DNA of 64,000 nucleotides from Pomphorhynchus laevis (taxonomy: Eukaryota > Acanthocephala > Palaeacanthocephala > Echinorhynchida > Pomphorhynchidae). The stretch lies in the NCBI GenBank assembly GCA_012934845.2, contig WNNJ02003475.1:1-64000 (forward strand), read 5' to 3'. Numbering within the stretch: position 1 is the first letter of the stretch; each line of letters begins with the position of its first letter. This document shows positions 22,230 through 34,583 of this stretch, one piece after another. Under the pieces are notes generated by a model. It worked only from the letters and a program-made list of their open reading frames with translations, searched no databases and was not told where the DNA came from. The position numbers and the translations under genes are program-made.

Positions 22230-24162
22230 TCAGCCTTTGTCCCGCTTTGAGGCATGGTCGGCTATGTAAGATTTAGCTTTCCATTTCGCTCTATTTTCGG
22301 CTTGGTCTGGGTGAAGTCCAGCTGCCTTGAGATCTGTGTGAAGGCCATCTAACCATCGGTGCTTGGGTCGACCTCTCGGGCGTTTGCCTATGATCTCATA
22401 CTTTAAGGCGGTCTTTGCAAGGGAATAATTTTCACTCCGCAACACGTGGCCATACCACCGGAGTCTGGCCTCTTGCATTTTATTTACGATAGGGGCGACG
22501 CCGTATCTTCGGAGGATGTCCATATTTCTCACGTGGTCATACCGGGTAATTCCGCTTATCCACCGCAGCATTTTCGTCTCCATGACCGCAAAACGTTGTT
22601 CCGCTGCCTTGGTAATAGGCAAGCACTCTTCTCCGTAAATAGCCACAGGGCGAATGATTGAGCGGTAGATCTTTGATTTCAGGTGATTTTTGATGTGACG
22701 GTCATATAAAACACCTGTCAACGCTCGCCATTTTGTCCACGCTGAGCTTATTCGTGCATTGACTTCATAAGTCACGTCGCCGCTTGCCGAGAGTATGGTT
22801 CCGAGGTACTTGAACCGGTCCGTTCGTCTCAGGTCAAAGCCATTAATATTGATGGTGCCACTTTCATGTGGGTCTGTTGTGAAGTATTCGGTCTTGTCTA
22901 GATTAAGTCGTAGTCCGTATTGTGCGAGTAGGTTATTCCATACAGTAGTTGATTCTTCCAGGCCCTTTTTGTTGTCCGCCGCCAGCCAGACATCGTCTGC
23001 GTAAAGAATGGTATATGGAATCGACTTTTGGATATCACGCGTTATAGCGTTCATAACTGTGTTGAATAATGCCGGTGAGAGAGCACTTCCTTGATGGACC
23101 CCCACTGATATTTGAAATGGCTGTGACATTCCAGCTGCGCTTAGAACCCGACTTTCGGTATTCTCCTAGAGCAGCATCACCTATCGGATTAAATGTTCCG
23201 GGACTTGATGCTGACGCAGCGCACACCATATTAATTCATGTGGTACAAGATCAAAAGCCTTTTCCAAATCCAAGAATACAACGTGGAGCTGCTGATTTTT
23301 CTCTAAGTTTTTTTCTAGGAGCAGTCGTGCTGCGTGGATAGCGTCAGTGGTGCCACAGTTTTTTACGAATCCTGTTTGGTTTACGGTGATATCAACAATG
23401 TCACGGATACGCTTATCTAGAATTCGTTCAAATATTTTCATCGTTTGCGAGAGCAGTCGAATTGGATAGTGACACGAGCAGTCCGCTGCGTTCCCCTTCT
23501 TTTTCCATATTGGTATCGTGGTGCTGCTCTGCCAGTCGCTCGGTATCCTATACTCATCAATAATCTTGTTGAAGAAACTGGTTAGCCAGGGGATTGGGTC
23601 CTAGCTTTTGGCTTTCCAGAGCTCAGTCGCAATGTCGTCTGGACCTGTGGTTTTGCTAATCATCATACACTTTAATGAATCTTTCACCTCGTCCTTACTT
23701 ATTTGAGGTAATGGACAGGACGTTTCTGCAACTTTTGGGATCGGTAGATGCGGAAACTCTTCATTTGAGATTTCCTCAAAATGATCACGCCATCTATCTC
23801 GAACTTTCTGTCGATCAATTATTAGTTTGCCGTCCCTTCCATTAATGCAGTAAAACTTTTCGATGTCCTGCGTGTTTTGATGCCTTCGCTTCAAAAGCGG
23901 AAATAGTCTCGTTCACCATCGCGTGTATCGAGTCTTTTGTGCACATTATCGTAGTGTAAGCTCTGGCAATCGCAACGGCCTTTTTTGAGTTTCTCTTGGC
24001 TAGGTGGTATGCATGCAAGTTTGCCTGTGTCTTGTTGCCGAGATATATATGGAACATTCGTTTTTTATCCTTGACTTTCGATTTCACATCTTCAGTCCAG
24101 AGCCACGTATCGCGCTTAATGTATCTTTTACCGGCTTTTGTACGACCAAGTGTCTTATCCAC
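22230..24162 (-). pseudogene. RTE reverse transcriptase region (broken)
   Basis: Minus-strand pieces lie at 23842-24162, 23601-23894, 23181-23441 and 22230-23129. They give VVFLDLEKAFDLVPH (motif A), SVGVHQGSALSPALFN (motif B), YTILYADDVWLAAD (motif C) and the C-terminal IYRSIIRPVAIYGEE, RWYGHVLR and PRGRPKHRWLD blocks. The last three pieces share one reading frame and are separated only by in-frame TAG codons (near 23601, and two near 23130-23180). One frame change lies near 23.88 kb. The C-terminal block is typical of RTE elements common in nematodes. Confidence 0.85.
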
Positions 24163-24249
24163 TATGGTATGTACTATATGTGCAGTCTTGCTCCACGTTT
24201 CTTCAACTGTGGTTACTTCGGGAAGCCGTATCCTCGAGATTATCTCTGC

Positions 24250-25236
24250 TTACCTATCGCCAAAATGCCAGCATTTGGTTCTTGATGGTCCCGTGCGATT
24301 TTTCAGCACGTTTTGCTGCGGTGGCTTGATTTTCATGACTGCAATTATTGGGCGGTGTTGCGTTGTTAGTATCTCGTATGGTAAGGCCTTGACATTAGTT
24401 ACAGTGGGCAAGTTTTTACGCCGCACGAGAATATAATCGATTTGGGTTTTAATGTTCGTGCTGTAATATGTTGGGAGCTGCGTGGATCGCTTGATGAACC
24501 ATGTATTGGTAATAACGAGATCATGCGAGTCAGCAAACTCAATTATTCGTTCTCCATCCTTATTCCGTCGACCATAGCATTTGCCACAATAGCATGGAGA
24601 TCCATCAGCAGTCTGCCCGACATGCCCGTTGAGATCTCCAGCAATTATGATGAGGTCTGCAGGAGAGATTTCCCGTGTGTGAGCGTCTAGCGTTTCCCAG
24701 AAGGCATCTTTCTCCATCTCACTGCGTCCAATCTGTGGTGCATATGCGGAGAAAATGTGAGCTATGCGGTCCGCAGTTGCAATGCTTATTTTCATGAGTC
24801 GATCGGTGTAGCGACTGACCTCCATAACTGAATCACGGAGTCGATCAGAAATTGTAATACCTACTCCGCTGCTAGTTCCCACCGTACTATAGTAGAGAAG
24901 CTTGTAGCCACTGTTACCACGTTCCTGCTCCATATTGTACGCTTTAGATCCGTTCCACCGTGTTTCCTGCAGTGCACAAATATCTATTTGTCTTCGTCTC
25001 AGCATTGATGCGATCTCCTCAACGTTACCAGTGAGAGTACCCACGTTCAGAGATGCTACACGAATCTTTTCGCCTGACGTCTCCTTATTCCTTTGGACTT
25101 GCTTGCTTGTGCCCCGACGCCGTCCTTGCGTCAGGAACCCTCGTATATTTTTCGGCCGAGCCGGGACCCGCCCTGCCGCGTCGATTGCGGTGTACGCCCT
25201 AGTCCCAGTGCAAACATTGGAAGGCTTTTCTGTCAT
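24250..25236 (-). CDS. RTE endonuclease domain (328 aa, premature end)
   Basis: An APE-like endonuclease that would nick target DNA. Visible motifs in order: RVASLNVGTLTG (near residue 58), LQETRWNGS (near 90), the catalytic AGDLNGHVGQ (near 200), ITNTWF, QIDYILVRR (near 268) and TTQHRPIIAV (near 293), which stands where SDH is usual but keeps the His. The frame ends at a TAA after WHFGDR. Readable sequence continues in the same frame after it, so this is a broken copy of a longer polyprotein. Confidence 0.85.
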   Translation of the reverse strand: MTEKPSNVCTGTRAYTAIDAAGRVPARPKNIRGFLTQGRRRGTSKQVQRNKETSGEKIRVASLNVGTLTGNVEEIASMLRRRQIDICALQETRWNGSKAYNMEQERGNSGYKLLYYSTVGTSSGVGITISDRLRDSVMEVSRYTDRLMKISIATADRIAHIFSAYAPQIGRSEMEKDAFWETLDAHTREISPADLIIIAGDLNGHVGQTADGSPCYCGKCYGRRNKDGERIIEFADSHDLVITNTWFIKRSTQLPTYYSTNIKTQIDYILVRRKNLPTVTNVKALPYEILTTQHRPIIAVMKIKPPQQNVLKNRTGPSRTKCWHFGDR

Positions 25237-26089
25237 GATGCGTCGAATTGATTTTGTGAAATCGACGCATCATGACAGAAAAGCCTCCCAATGTTTGCAC
25301 TGGGACTAGGGCGTACACCGCAATCGACGCGGCAGGGCGGGATCAATTGTCTCAAATAATTTTGAGAAATCTACAAAAACTGATTGTATTTAATTGCGAT
25401 GTATTTAATTCTTATTTCACAATCGTTTGTAATTTATCTAGTTCATAAAGAGTAGTTACCTGACCATTATTGAAAAAATGTTCCTCTGACAATGACTTTA
25501 TTTTTACAAAATTATAAACTCGAGTGTGTATCATTGAAGTCAATAACATATTTGAATTTTATTAAAGAGCTATTCTGCGATAATTAGGTTCTTCAGCAAT
25601 TTCACCTGTACTTTGTACAGAACCTTTACCTTTCGAATATTGGCAAATTGAAATAAGACCGTGTCCATCTAGCATATTATTATACAAAGATTGCAAGTGT
25701 TGATTAATGCAATGAAATCATTGATTTAAAGGTTTAGAAACGATTCCATTAGGACCTACTAATGTACTGTTATTTCGATTTCTTTGATGCATGTTCTATT
25801 TCTTCTTGATGTGTAAGTGTAAATGCTACACACAGTTCATTAGTAGTCCATCAATGTAACAGCTCATTCCTTACATTTTCTCCCTCCTGATGAAACGTGT
25901 ATAATCGACCCCCGGTTGATTCCGCAGATCGTACCTTTGTGATTCCTCCATGTCATTATTTTCGTTCTCATCGTGATCATATTAGATTTAAAGTAAAGAT
26001 CATCAGTTTTTTTCATTATGTCCGGGTTCTTTGTGATATCTCGAATTATCCGTATTTTTATGGTCGGTAAAATCTGTATCTTCCTTCGT

Positions 26090-29070
26090 GTCCAGTGTTA
26101 TGATTTCGACCTTACTTTTGTCTGCAAATGATTTGTTCGGTGTTTACGTTGTTATTGGATCACCCCAATATCTTTCTCCTGTCCTAATCATATTTCCGTG
26201 TTTTCGGATAGATGTACCATCACTTATACAATATGATTGCCATCCTGAACAATTCATAATTGTTGTGCCAGTCCTATCTTCATTTTGACCTGCGCTACGT
26301 GTCCAAACTTTCTGGCCGGGTACAAATTCACGATATTTAGCTATCGTGTCCTTATTCTGTTTCTGTAATTGACTTATTTTTTGTGTTATTTCTTTTAATT
26401 ATTCACGTATTTGATCGAAAAGTACTGGTAGACCACGCCCCATCATCATTCTCGAAGGCGCTTTCCTGGTTGTTGAATGTGGCGTATTTCTGTATGTGAG
26501 CAAAAATTTTTGTATTCTTCTTTTGTCTAATGGTCCGTCGTGACTTAAACATATTTTCTTGAAAATTCGAATAAAGCGTTCAGCTAATCCATTACACTGT
26601 GGGCTGTAAGGTGCCGTTTTGACATGTTGAATGCCTTTATTTTTGCAATACTGTTCAAATTCAAATAAACAGAATTGGGGTTTGTTACAACTTTCAACCT
26701 TTTTAGGGATTCCAAAGCGCGCAAACATTTCTGACAAACGATCAATTATTACCATTGCTGGTAGTTTTTATGAAGGGCCACACTTCTGGCCACTTCGTGC
26801 CCGCATCAACTAATACTAACCAGTATGATCCTTTACAAGGGTCTGCAATATCTGTGTAATCTTTTCCAAATTTCAGTAGGCGCGTCCTACATATACAATG
26901 GTTGTGCATGTATATTTGATATCCGATGTCTTTGACATTCATTACATATTTTAACTGATAGTTCGACCTCAGCATCAATATTGGGCCACCAGACGTAAAC
27001 CCTACAAAGTTCTTTTGAAGCTCTCTCACCTGAGTGACCTGAGTACAGCCATTGTATTACCTCTAATCTCAAGCTCTTTGGGATTATAATTCTATCCAAC
27101 CACATTAATATTGAATCTTCTGCATGCAATTCAGATTGTCGATTTTTGAATGGCATATTTCCTTGATTTCATTGGATGGCCATCCATATCGTATATAACG
27201 ATGAATTTTTGATAGCAAATTATCATTTCATGTTTCTTTTTGTAGTAAATCCAAATTAATATGAGATTCGTTTAATACCTCTGTACGAATGTGTTTAACC
27301 TATTGGTCGTGTTCATCACTTGGATATTCTAGATCGTAAACGGGAAAACTTGAAAGGATATCGGCATAAGAGTTTCGTGTTCCCGCAGTATACTTTATCT
27401 TGTAGTTTTATTGACTAAGCAACACGGCCCATCGTACAAGTTGACCATTTGTCATTTTTGATATTTCTCGTTTTTCTCCAAATATGAACATGAACGGAAT
27501 ATGATCACATAGAACTGTGAAATTCCGTCTACATAAGAACTCGCGAAATCACTTAATGACGTATACCACAACTAAGGCCTCCCGATCTATGGTGGCGTAA
27601 TTCCGTTCTGCCTTTGTGAGGAGTCGTGATACAAATTGAATTGGTAGTAACTCTCCTGACAATTTCTTATGAGCCAGTACAGCCCCTAAACGTACTCACT
27701 CGCATCGATTAGAACAAAAAAATGGTTTATTTAAGTCATATGGTACACTTGATCTCCATTATAGTAGTGTGTTCTTCACATTCTGGAAGTGCCTGTTAAA
27801 GTCTCCATTCCAATACCATTTGCGTTTTAAGCTTGTCAATTGATAAAGAAGATAAATTATGCTTTGTAAGTGTGAAATAATTCGTTACACATAGTTGACT
27901 TTACCCAGTAATGATCGTAGCTGTTTTCGACATGTCGGAATAGGCATTTCTCTGATAGCATGAGGTCGTTTTTTGTCGGGTTGAATTTTTCCTTTGCATA
28001 ATATATGTCCCGGAAAATTTATTCGATCTTTTAAGAAGACACATTTAGGACCCTGTACTTTAACCCCAGGATGTTGAAGTCTACTTAGAACGTTTCCTAA
28101 ATTCCTGAAATGTTCTTGCTCATCATTACCCGTAATAAGTATGCCATTTTAGCAGCTAATCCATTAATCACTCGAAGTAGATTACCTATATATTTCTAGA
28201 AAATAGCTGATCTGATACAATTCTGAATGTCAACTTCGTAAATTTTAAGTACCCCAACACATTGGATAATTTAAGGTTTTCGTGCCGAGTGTGTTGAATT
28301 GTTGACAGTGCACTCAGCTTTCTTTGACAAAATGACACACCAGGCAGTATGTTGAAGTTCATAGCTAAAATCCATGGAATTCCAAACAATGTTCGCGTAT
28401 ACTTGTGTACTACGATGGTTACTGGTAAAACAAGATTATGTTCCCTGTACTCGACTGTAATGTCACATACACCCAGTGGGTTTAACACACTTCCTCCATA
28501 TGTTTGTAATCTGTCACATATTGGTAATACCGTCCTCCTTATTTGCATCCATATTGACTGTGATATTATTGACAACGATGCCTCTGTGCCAAACTTAAAT
28601 CGAAACGGCTTTTGATTGGCAAGTATGTCGATCGTTTCTTGCATGTTTATACCTTTTACTGAATTTGTATTATTGACAATATGATTACCGTCATCAACGT
28701 ATGCGAACAGTTGATCTTCGTATTGTATGTAATTAATTCGTGAACGTATGTTAGATCAATAACAGCGAACGAAGTATCCTAGCTTTTGACATTGAAAGCA
28801 TCAATTTTTTTGAAGAACAAGTTGAATTATAAGTATGTTCGGATAAACCACACTTTTGAAATTTCATTGTCCTGAAGTTGCGTTTCTGCTGAGTTCGATA
28901 AACATTTTTCACGCTGTCGATTTATAGATTCTGACTGGTGGGTGGTTGAATACACTTTGCCGCATTCTCTGCACAGCCATGCATATTAACCATATTCAAA
29001 ACATCCTGTCAATCAGGATTTTCATCTGCAAGATTTGTAATCGCAATGATTCTGATTGAATGTTGGAAGT
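26090..29070 (-). mobile_element. Gypsy-type LTR retrotransposon fossil
   Basis: This is a decayed element on the minus strand. Recognisable parts are a gag-side zinc-knuckle region (about 28.8-29.0 kb), an aspartic-protease-like domain (28186-28644), an RT/RNase H region with little open frame (about 27.2-28.2 kb), an integrase HHCC zinc domain (26887-27156) and an integrase core with the usual [12 protein letters not shown] block (26399-26755). It is broken, with many breaks (well over ten), and looks old. I did not identify paired LTRs. A short second fragment lies at 21.8 kb. Confidence 0.82.
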
Positions 29071-29589
29071 GACTGCATCCCTAATTCGATCATTTGTTGC
29101 TTCCTCTTCTAATTATTCAATTATTCAATTATATTTATGTGATGGTTTAATTTTTGTTAGATATGCGTTATAGTTATTATAATATATATTCGAATATAAT
29201 ATTAATTAATTTTACTAATACTTCTTTAATATCTGCTAAATCTAGATTTGTATAAGGTGTAATAAAATCGAAAGTATTCATATTTTGAAAATTTATTCCT
29301 TTTTGTGTTCTAAAAATTATTTTGTAGAATTAATACTGAAATTGTGTTTTATACCAGTATTAATTTCGATTACCTACAATATTTTTGAAGTGTGCTTAAA
29401 TTACTCAAAGTATTTTATTTATATAGACAGAAAGTGGTTTTAATATACATTTAAAGAATACTGTACATTCCAAGAATAATGTGTATTCCAAGAATATTCA
29501 GTATTCTTGGATTATATACATTATATTACATGCATTGTATTCTTGGATTATACACAGTATAAACACATTATATTATTTAAGGATTCTAT

Positions 29590-30420
29590 TAATTCAATTT
29601 TATCCATATATTTATATTTACTTGATGATTTAATTTTTGTTGGATAGGCATTATAATTATTATAACATATATATGTATATCGTTTTCCGAATATAAGATT
29701 AATTAATTTTACTAACGCTTTTTTAATATCTACTAAATCTAGATTTCTATAAAGCGTACTAAAATCGTACGTATTTATATTCTGAAAATTTATTTATTTT
29801 GTATGCTCTAAAATTCTTTTGTGGAATTAATACTGAAATAGTGTTTTATACCAGTATTAATTTCGATTACCTTGCAATATTTTATAAAGGGTGCTTTAAC
29901 TGCTTTAAGTATTTTATTTATATATACAGAAAGTGGTTTTCATGTACATTTAAACGCACTACATATGAACCTAGGTTTTATTGGATTTTTATGTAATTTT
30001 GGATTCCAATATAATATAGGTATAGTTTTATTATCTAATTCAACCTTTATACCCTTTTTATCCATTATAGAACAGTGACTTGTAATAATTGTTTCTAAAC
30101 TCAACTCACTAGGTTCATATGTTGGATTTACATTTAAATCATTAGAATTAACCTCTTTCACTAGTATATCATAATAAAGCTTTTTGCATATGAAGACAAA
30201 GTTATTACAAAGCTTTATCAATGGTTGGTATTATATAGTTATCCTTTAATTTAGTAAGTTCTTTATACATATCTTTATTAATTTTATCTTTCCTTTTGTA
30301 ATTGTTTGTTATTTTCATTTTATTTTTAATTTTATCTAATATATGATCTTTCCAAATGTTTATCTTTGATGTGTTTAAACTTTTACTATTAATCATTTTA
30401 TCCAATTAAGCATTTAAGTA
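29590..30420 (-). mobile_element. Degraded Penelope-like element (PLE-D)
   Basis: Minus-strand frames contain DNYIIPTIDKAL, then FVFICKKLYYDIL and LYWNPKLHKNPIKPRF, the N-terminal RT motifs of PLEs. Sequence at 29590-29780 matches the RT part of the copies at 51.4 and 53.8 kb. It ends without the catalytic YIDD motif and carries frame changes and a deletion. Confidence 0.75.
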
Positions 30421-30754
30421 AATTTAAATGCATTTAATTGTAAATTTTATTTTTATTGATAAGGTCATGTCAATGACCTTAAGTCATTTTCCTTAATTCA
30501 TCCATTATACAACAATGACTTTTATTATTTTTTCTAAATTTAATCTATGATTTATTTAAACTTTTGCTGTTTATAAAATATCATTATTTAATTATTATTT
30601 TCATTTTTTTAATTTTTTAAAATTCCAAATTTTAATCTTTGATGCTAAATAAACTTTCGCTATGAATCAGCTTAACAAAGTAAGAATATCAGCTTACCAA
30701 CAAAAACTTTTAATTTTTGCTATAACTTTTGACTTTAAACTTTTTAATGTTTAG

Positions 30755-30820
30755 AAAGTTTAGAAATACAACTTTTGAAGCAAACTCTTCACAATTCGTT
30801 TCTGGTACCATCTCAAAGAT
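30755..30820 (+). CDS. Repeated-unit exon 10
   Basis: 66 nt between GTTTAG and GTAAGT, phase 2 at both borders. The unit contains KFRNTTFEANSSQFVSGT, matching the NSS and SG positions. Confidence 0.62.
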
Positions 30821-31245
30821 GTAAGTAGCAATAAATTTTTAAATTATTTGAAAGAGTTTACTTTTTGTCTTTGTTTACAATTTCAATTGCGCTTGTTTTT
30901 CATAAATCAAAATAATACACAGTTTCGTGTTCTTCTGGATTTAGCTTATCTTTTTAAATTGTTATATTTGAATTGCAAATGTATGTTTTTATTGCATCGT
31001 GGAAATAACTGCATTTTCTAACACATGCATCGTGGAAATATATCTATTATAGATAATGCCTATATCAATGCAAAATTCACATGTTACTTAAAATATGAAA
31101 TATATATTTATATATATTTATTATATAAATAATATATTTATTACAGAAATATATTTATTATTTCTGTCGTATAACACTAGAGTATTAACAGCTAATTGAT
31201 AGCTGACTGCACTATACAATTTTATACACTTGTACATTATTGACG

Positions 31246-31440
31246 GTTTTTAAATAGCTGATACTGATCCATTTATTGATAAAGAATTATTGGATTTGGA
31301 TCAAAGGAAAGACGTAATTATTTTTGATATTTCGCTAACTTCTGTTAGCATTAAATACATTGTAACTTTCTGAAGATGCTAACAGAGATTAGTGAAATAT
31401 CGAATAAAATTTTCCTTTCTTTGATCCAGTTCTAATAATT
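31246..31440. mobile_element. Foldback MITE-like element, copy 2
   Basis: The left arm has attattggatttggatcaaa and a gatatttcgctaac block; the right arm has the complements gttagtgaaatatc-like and tttgatccagttctaataat. Further partial copies follow at 31680-31745 and 31845-31920. No coding capacity is seen. Confidence 0.62.
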
Positions 31441-31954
31441 CTATTAAATAATATGAATATGAATATAATTATATAATTATGTAAGTATAATGAAATATGA
31501 AATATTATTAAATTAATAATTTTCAAATATTTTTTTCTATAAATGAAAAATATTGATTTTTAATTTAAAAATTTAATTAATATAAATTAATTTAATTAAT
31601 TTAAATTAATTGCATTAATTTAAATTGATTTTTACACCAAAAATTTAAGATTAGGATTAAAACAAAAAATTTGATATTCCGCTAACAGAGATTAGTGAAA
31701 TATCGAATAAAATTTGCCTTTCTTTGATCCAGTTCTAATAATTCTATTAAATAATATGAATATGAATAGAATACAATTATATAATTATAATAATATAATT
31801 AAAATATGAATTATTATTAAATTATTAATTTTCAAATAGTTGATAATGACATATTGATAAATAATTATTGGAGCTGGCTAAATCATAGGAAAGAAGAAAT
31901 TATTTTTAATATTTTCTATAAGAAGAAATTATTGTTGGCACATTAATCACTGGT

Positions 31955-32015
31955 AATATCATACATACTGGTATTAAAATGCTTCACATTTCTGGAAATA
32001 CACGTTTTGGATTTT
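31955..32015 (+). pseudogene. Possible relic of a repeated-unit exon
   Basis: The text KMLHISGNTRF matches the LxISGN core of the exon family, and an upstream LITGN echoes it. The expected AG acceptor and GTAAGT donor are missing. It is either a dead duplicate or chance. Confidence 0.25.
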
Positions 32016-32595
32016 TTCTATTGAAATAATCCAAAATAGAAATCCTTTCTATTTCTATTTTCTATTACCAGTTTTATTTAGTTTTGTGCTAAGTTCATTA
32101 ATCAATTCATAATCTATTTGTCATGTTTAAATTGAACGTAGTCTATTTGAAGTTGAACAAATTAGCCAAAAGCTAAATCACTTTATTAGTTAACTCCATG
32201 TTAATTAACAAACGAACGATTGAAATTTGTACAAGTAAATGATGGCCTTTCCAAAACCTGTAGAAGAATTTTATCAATTCTGTTTGTGATTGCTATAATA
32301 ATGACTGAATAGATCGCAAAAACACTTTTAATTTTACAGAAAAAATATTAAACATTTTATATAGAAAAAATGTTAAAGCATTTGTTAAAATGTTTTAATT
32401 TTTGCTATTTGGATAAATCGAATTTTGAAATACAATTGTATTCTGGTTTCGAAAGGAATAGATTTCAAAATCGTTTTTCTCCACTTTATGTGGATATTTA
32501 ATTGAGTTGATATTTAATTGTAGATTTGCACACGTGCTAATTTAATTTATTTAAAGTATGGACTGTTATAAAGCTATTCCTTCTTTATTAGGGAG

Positions 32596-32658
32596 CTCGA
32601 TATTATCAATTTTTATAGCCCACCGGATCAGATCAATATCGACAACAACTAAAAACAT
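32596..32658 (+). CDS. Possible divergent repeated-unit exon 11 (63 nt)
   Basis: Between GGGAG and GTAAGG, 63 nt with phase-2 borders like the others. The unit contains SILSIFIAHRIRSISTTTKN. The match to the family core is weak, and the acceptor lacks the TTTAG seen elsewhere. Confidence 0.3.
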
Positions 32659-32811
32659 GTAAGGATTAATTTATTTATTTTTAGTCTATTGGATATATTC
32701 TATTCCACAATGCAGTTTAGCATGTCCCATAATTCAATATTAATTAAATTTCACTTAATTTTGAAAGTTTTTTTTAATGTGGCAAATGCACACAGATTGT
32801 GTGCTTACTTG

Positions 32812-32980
32812 TTGTAATCAGTATATATGATCCGTCTAATATTCCGATCCAACAAAAATTCGGCCTATTCCGTTTTAAGCATGAATATTAATTAGATTTT
32901 ACTTGTTGTAATCAGTAGATATGATTCGTCTGATATTTCAATCCAACAAAAATTCGGCCTATTCCGTTTTAAGCTTTCTT
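32812..32980. repeat. Direct duplication of about 88 bp
   Basis: Ttgttgtaatcagtatatat...ccgttttaagc recurs at about 32900 with few changes. It holds no frame. The surrounding 32.66-33.8 kb is AT-rich DNA in which I see nothing else. Confidence 0.75.
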
Positions 32981-34122
32981 AATTCGGGATATTAGATTTC
33001 AATCATAAAAATTCCGCGTACTTTCTATTATCATATTGACGACACTTTGATTATTATAGGCTGTAAAGTATACAGTGTATACTTTAAAAATAACAAATTA
33101 AATATGCCATTATATATAATAGTTGTAATTTTAATTCACAAATAATAATTTAAAATAATTTTAAATTATTTTAAAACAATTAAAACAAGGAGTCTAAAGC
33201 AAAAAAGCAATAAAATGTAAGCACTGAAAACCTGTTCTGCTAAGTAAACATAAGAGAACATGAATAATCGGATTATTATATTTTAATTCACCTTTTTTTC
33301 GTTTTAAATCTTTTGAAAAATTATGCGTCAAAATAATATATTCTTTATTATTTTTATAAAAATATTTTTATAATATTAAAATGTTAAATTAATATTATAA
33401 TATTTAATTATTTTGTTTCTTCTTCCCATAAGCATCAGTTTCGTTCTCACACTTGACAAAGTGAAACACAAAACAACTACGTTATCATCGTTTTACGATG
33501 ATAAAACAAAACATTTTGTTTTCCTGAGCAAGTTTTTACTGAAACACATACATATCTCGACTAATAGATAATTTGATCAAAAATCAAATAATTAGAAAGG
33601 AAGTAATCTGATAGACTTGACAAACAATTGGCTTATACCGTTTTTGTGAATTAAACTTACTAAAATATTAATTAAACTTACTATATACGTATATATTCCT
33701 TAGTTATTTAGTAAAAAAAGGCATATGCTTTATCTTCTAAAGATAACAATTCACAAATTCTCAAGCGTTTTCTGCGCTAGGAAACATAGGTCATAATGCA
33801 GACAGAGTATTAGGACAGATCCACGTCAGCAGGCGGTTAAACACAATACACCCTATCACGAATGCATCACTCACCTTAGAAGCAACATCTTATTCATCCT
33901 CGCAATATTTGTATCTCTGGCGATTCGACGATCATCCATAAGAAACCTCAACAGTCAAGCGAATTCACTCAATGATTCGCCAAACTAATAAAAATTTTAC
34001 GAAACAACTCGGCTAAGGCTTATTTGATGGAACATACACATTTGTAAATTATTCTAATAAATATTGTTATCATTTGGTCGGCTTCATCAATTATCCTCGT
34101 GTGAATTCTTTAATCCTAGATG

Positions 34123-34213
34123 CAGCACTGTACACTACAATCAGCGTAGGTGGACCTCATCAGCAGTGAGCCTACGCCTACCTTTTGTGTTTCGGTCCTT
34201 TAATGATCTGCTG
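34123..34213 (-). ncRNA. Strand-permuted hammerhead motif, family III, copy 1
   Basis: Minus strand order: GGACC-GAAA-CAC (34198-34187), CACTG-CTGATGA-GGTCC (34168-34152), then GTG-TA-CAGTG (34135-34126). Stem II GGACC/GGTCC (5 bp), stem III CAC/GTG (3 bp) and stem I CACTG/CAGTG (5 bp) are perfect. An extra helix GCGTAGG/CCTACGC (34177-34171 with 34150-34144) encloses the CTGATGA strand. CAGCA/TGCTG may close the whole. The order is the same as in families I and II although the stem sequences differ. Confidence 0.6.
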
Positions 34214-34492
34214 AAATTTTCTTCTGCTGCCTTTCCGTAAAAACAAACGATACAGTTTGTAAGGAAAACATTTCCACTTGTGCAAACTGTACGTTGTTTC
34301 CGTCTTTTGTAACAAAAAGACGGAGCTAGCACTACAGTTGCCGGAAACAACCGACAATCTGTCTTTTGAATTTTCTTGACAGGAAACCGGAATCTGACAG
34401 GTAAATTGAATGAACAATTGCATACACGAGCGAGTATCATCATTTGGTCGGCTTCATAAATTATCCTCGTGTGAATTCTGTAATCCTAGATG

Positions 34493-34583
34493 CAGCACTG
34501 TACACTACAATCAGCGTAGGTGGACCTCATCAGCAGTGAGTCTACGCCTACATTTCGTGTTTCGGTCCTTTAATGATCTGCTG
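34493..34583 (-). ncRNA. Strand-permuted hammerhead motif, family III, copy 2
   Basis: The same three strands are found one unit (370 bp) later: GAAA strand at 34568-34557, CTGATGA strand at 34538-34522 and cleavage strand at 34505-34496. The enclosing helix has one changed end pair. With copy 1 it supplies the pair of units needed for a nested dimeric ribozyme. Confidence 0.58.

Larger units (their letters stand above)
22199..25357 (-). mobile_element. RTE-type LINE insertion with 17-bp target duplication and inverted 5' segment
   Basis: The element is flanked by the identical 17-mer gatcaattgtctcaaat at 22199-22215 and 25341-25357. It encodes, on the minus strand, an APE-type endonuclease (24250-25236) then RT. 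Near the 5' end, about 78 bp (25262-25340) is an inverted copy of 25165-25243. Such inversions arise when a second primer is used during target-primed reverse transcription. The element is much more GC-rich than its surroundings. Confidence 0.88.

Noticed and set aside
23996-24436. Long plus-strand frames over the RTE
   Set aside because: Antisense shadows of the endonuclease/RT region, which has clear motifs on the minus strand.
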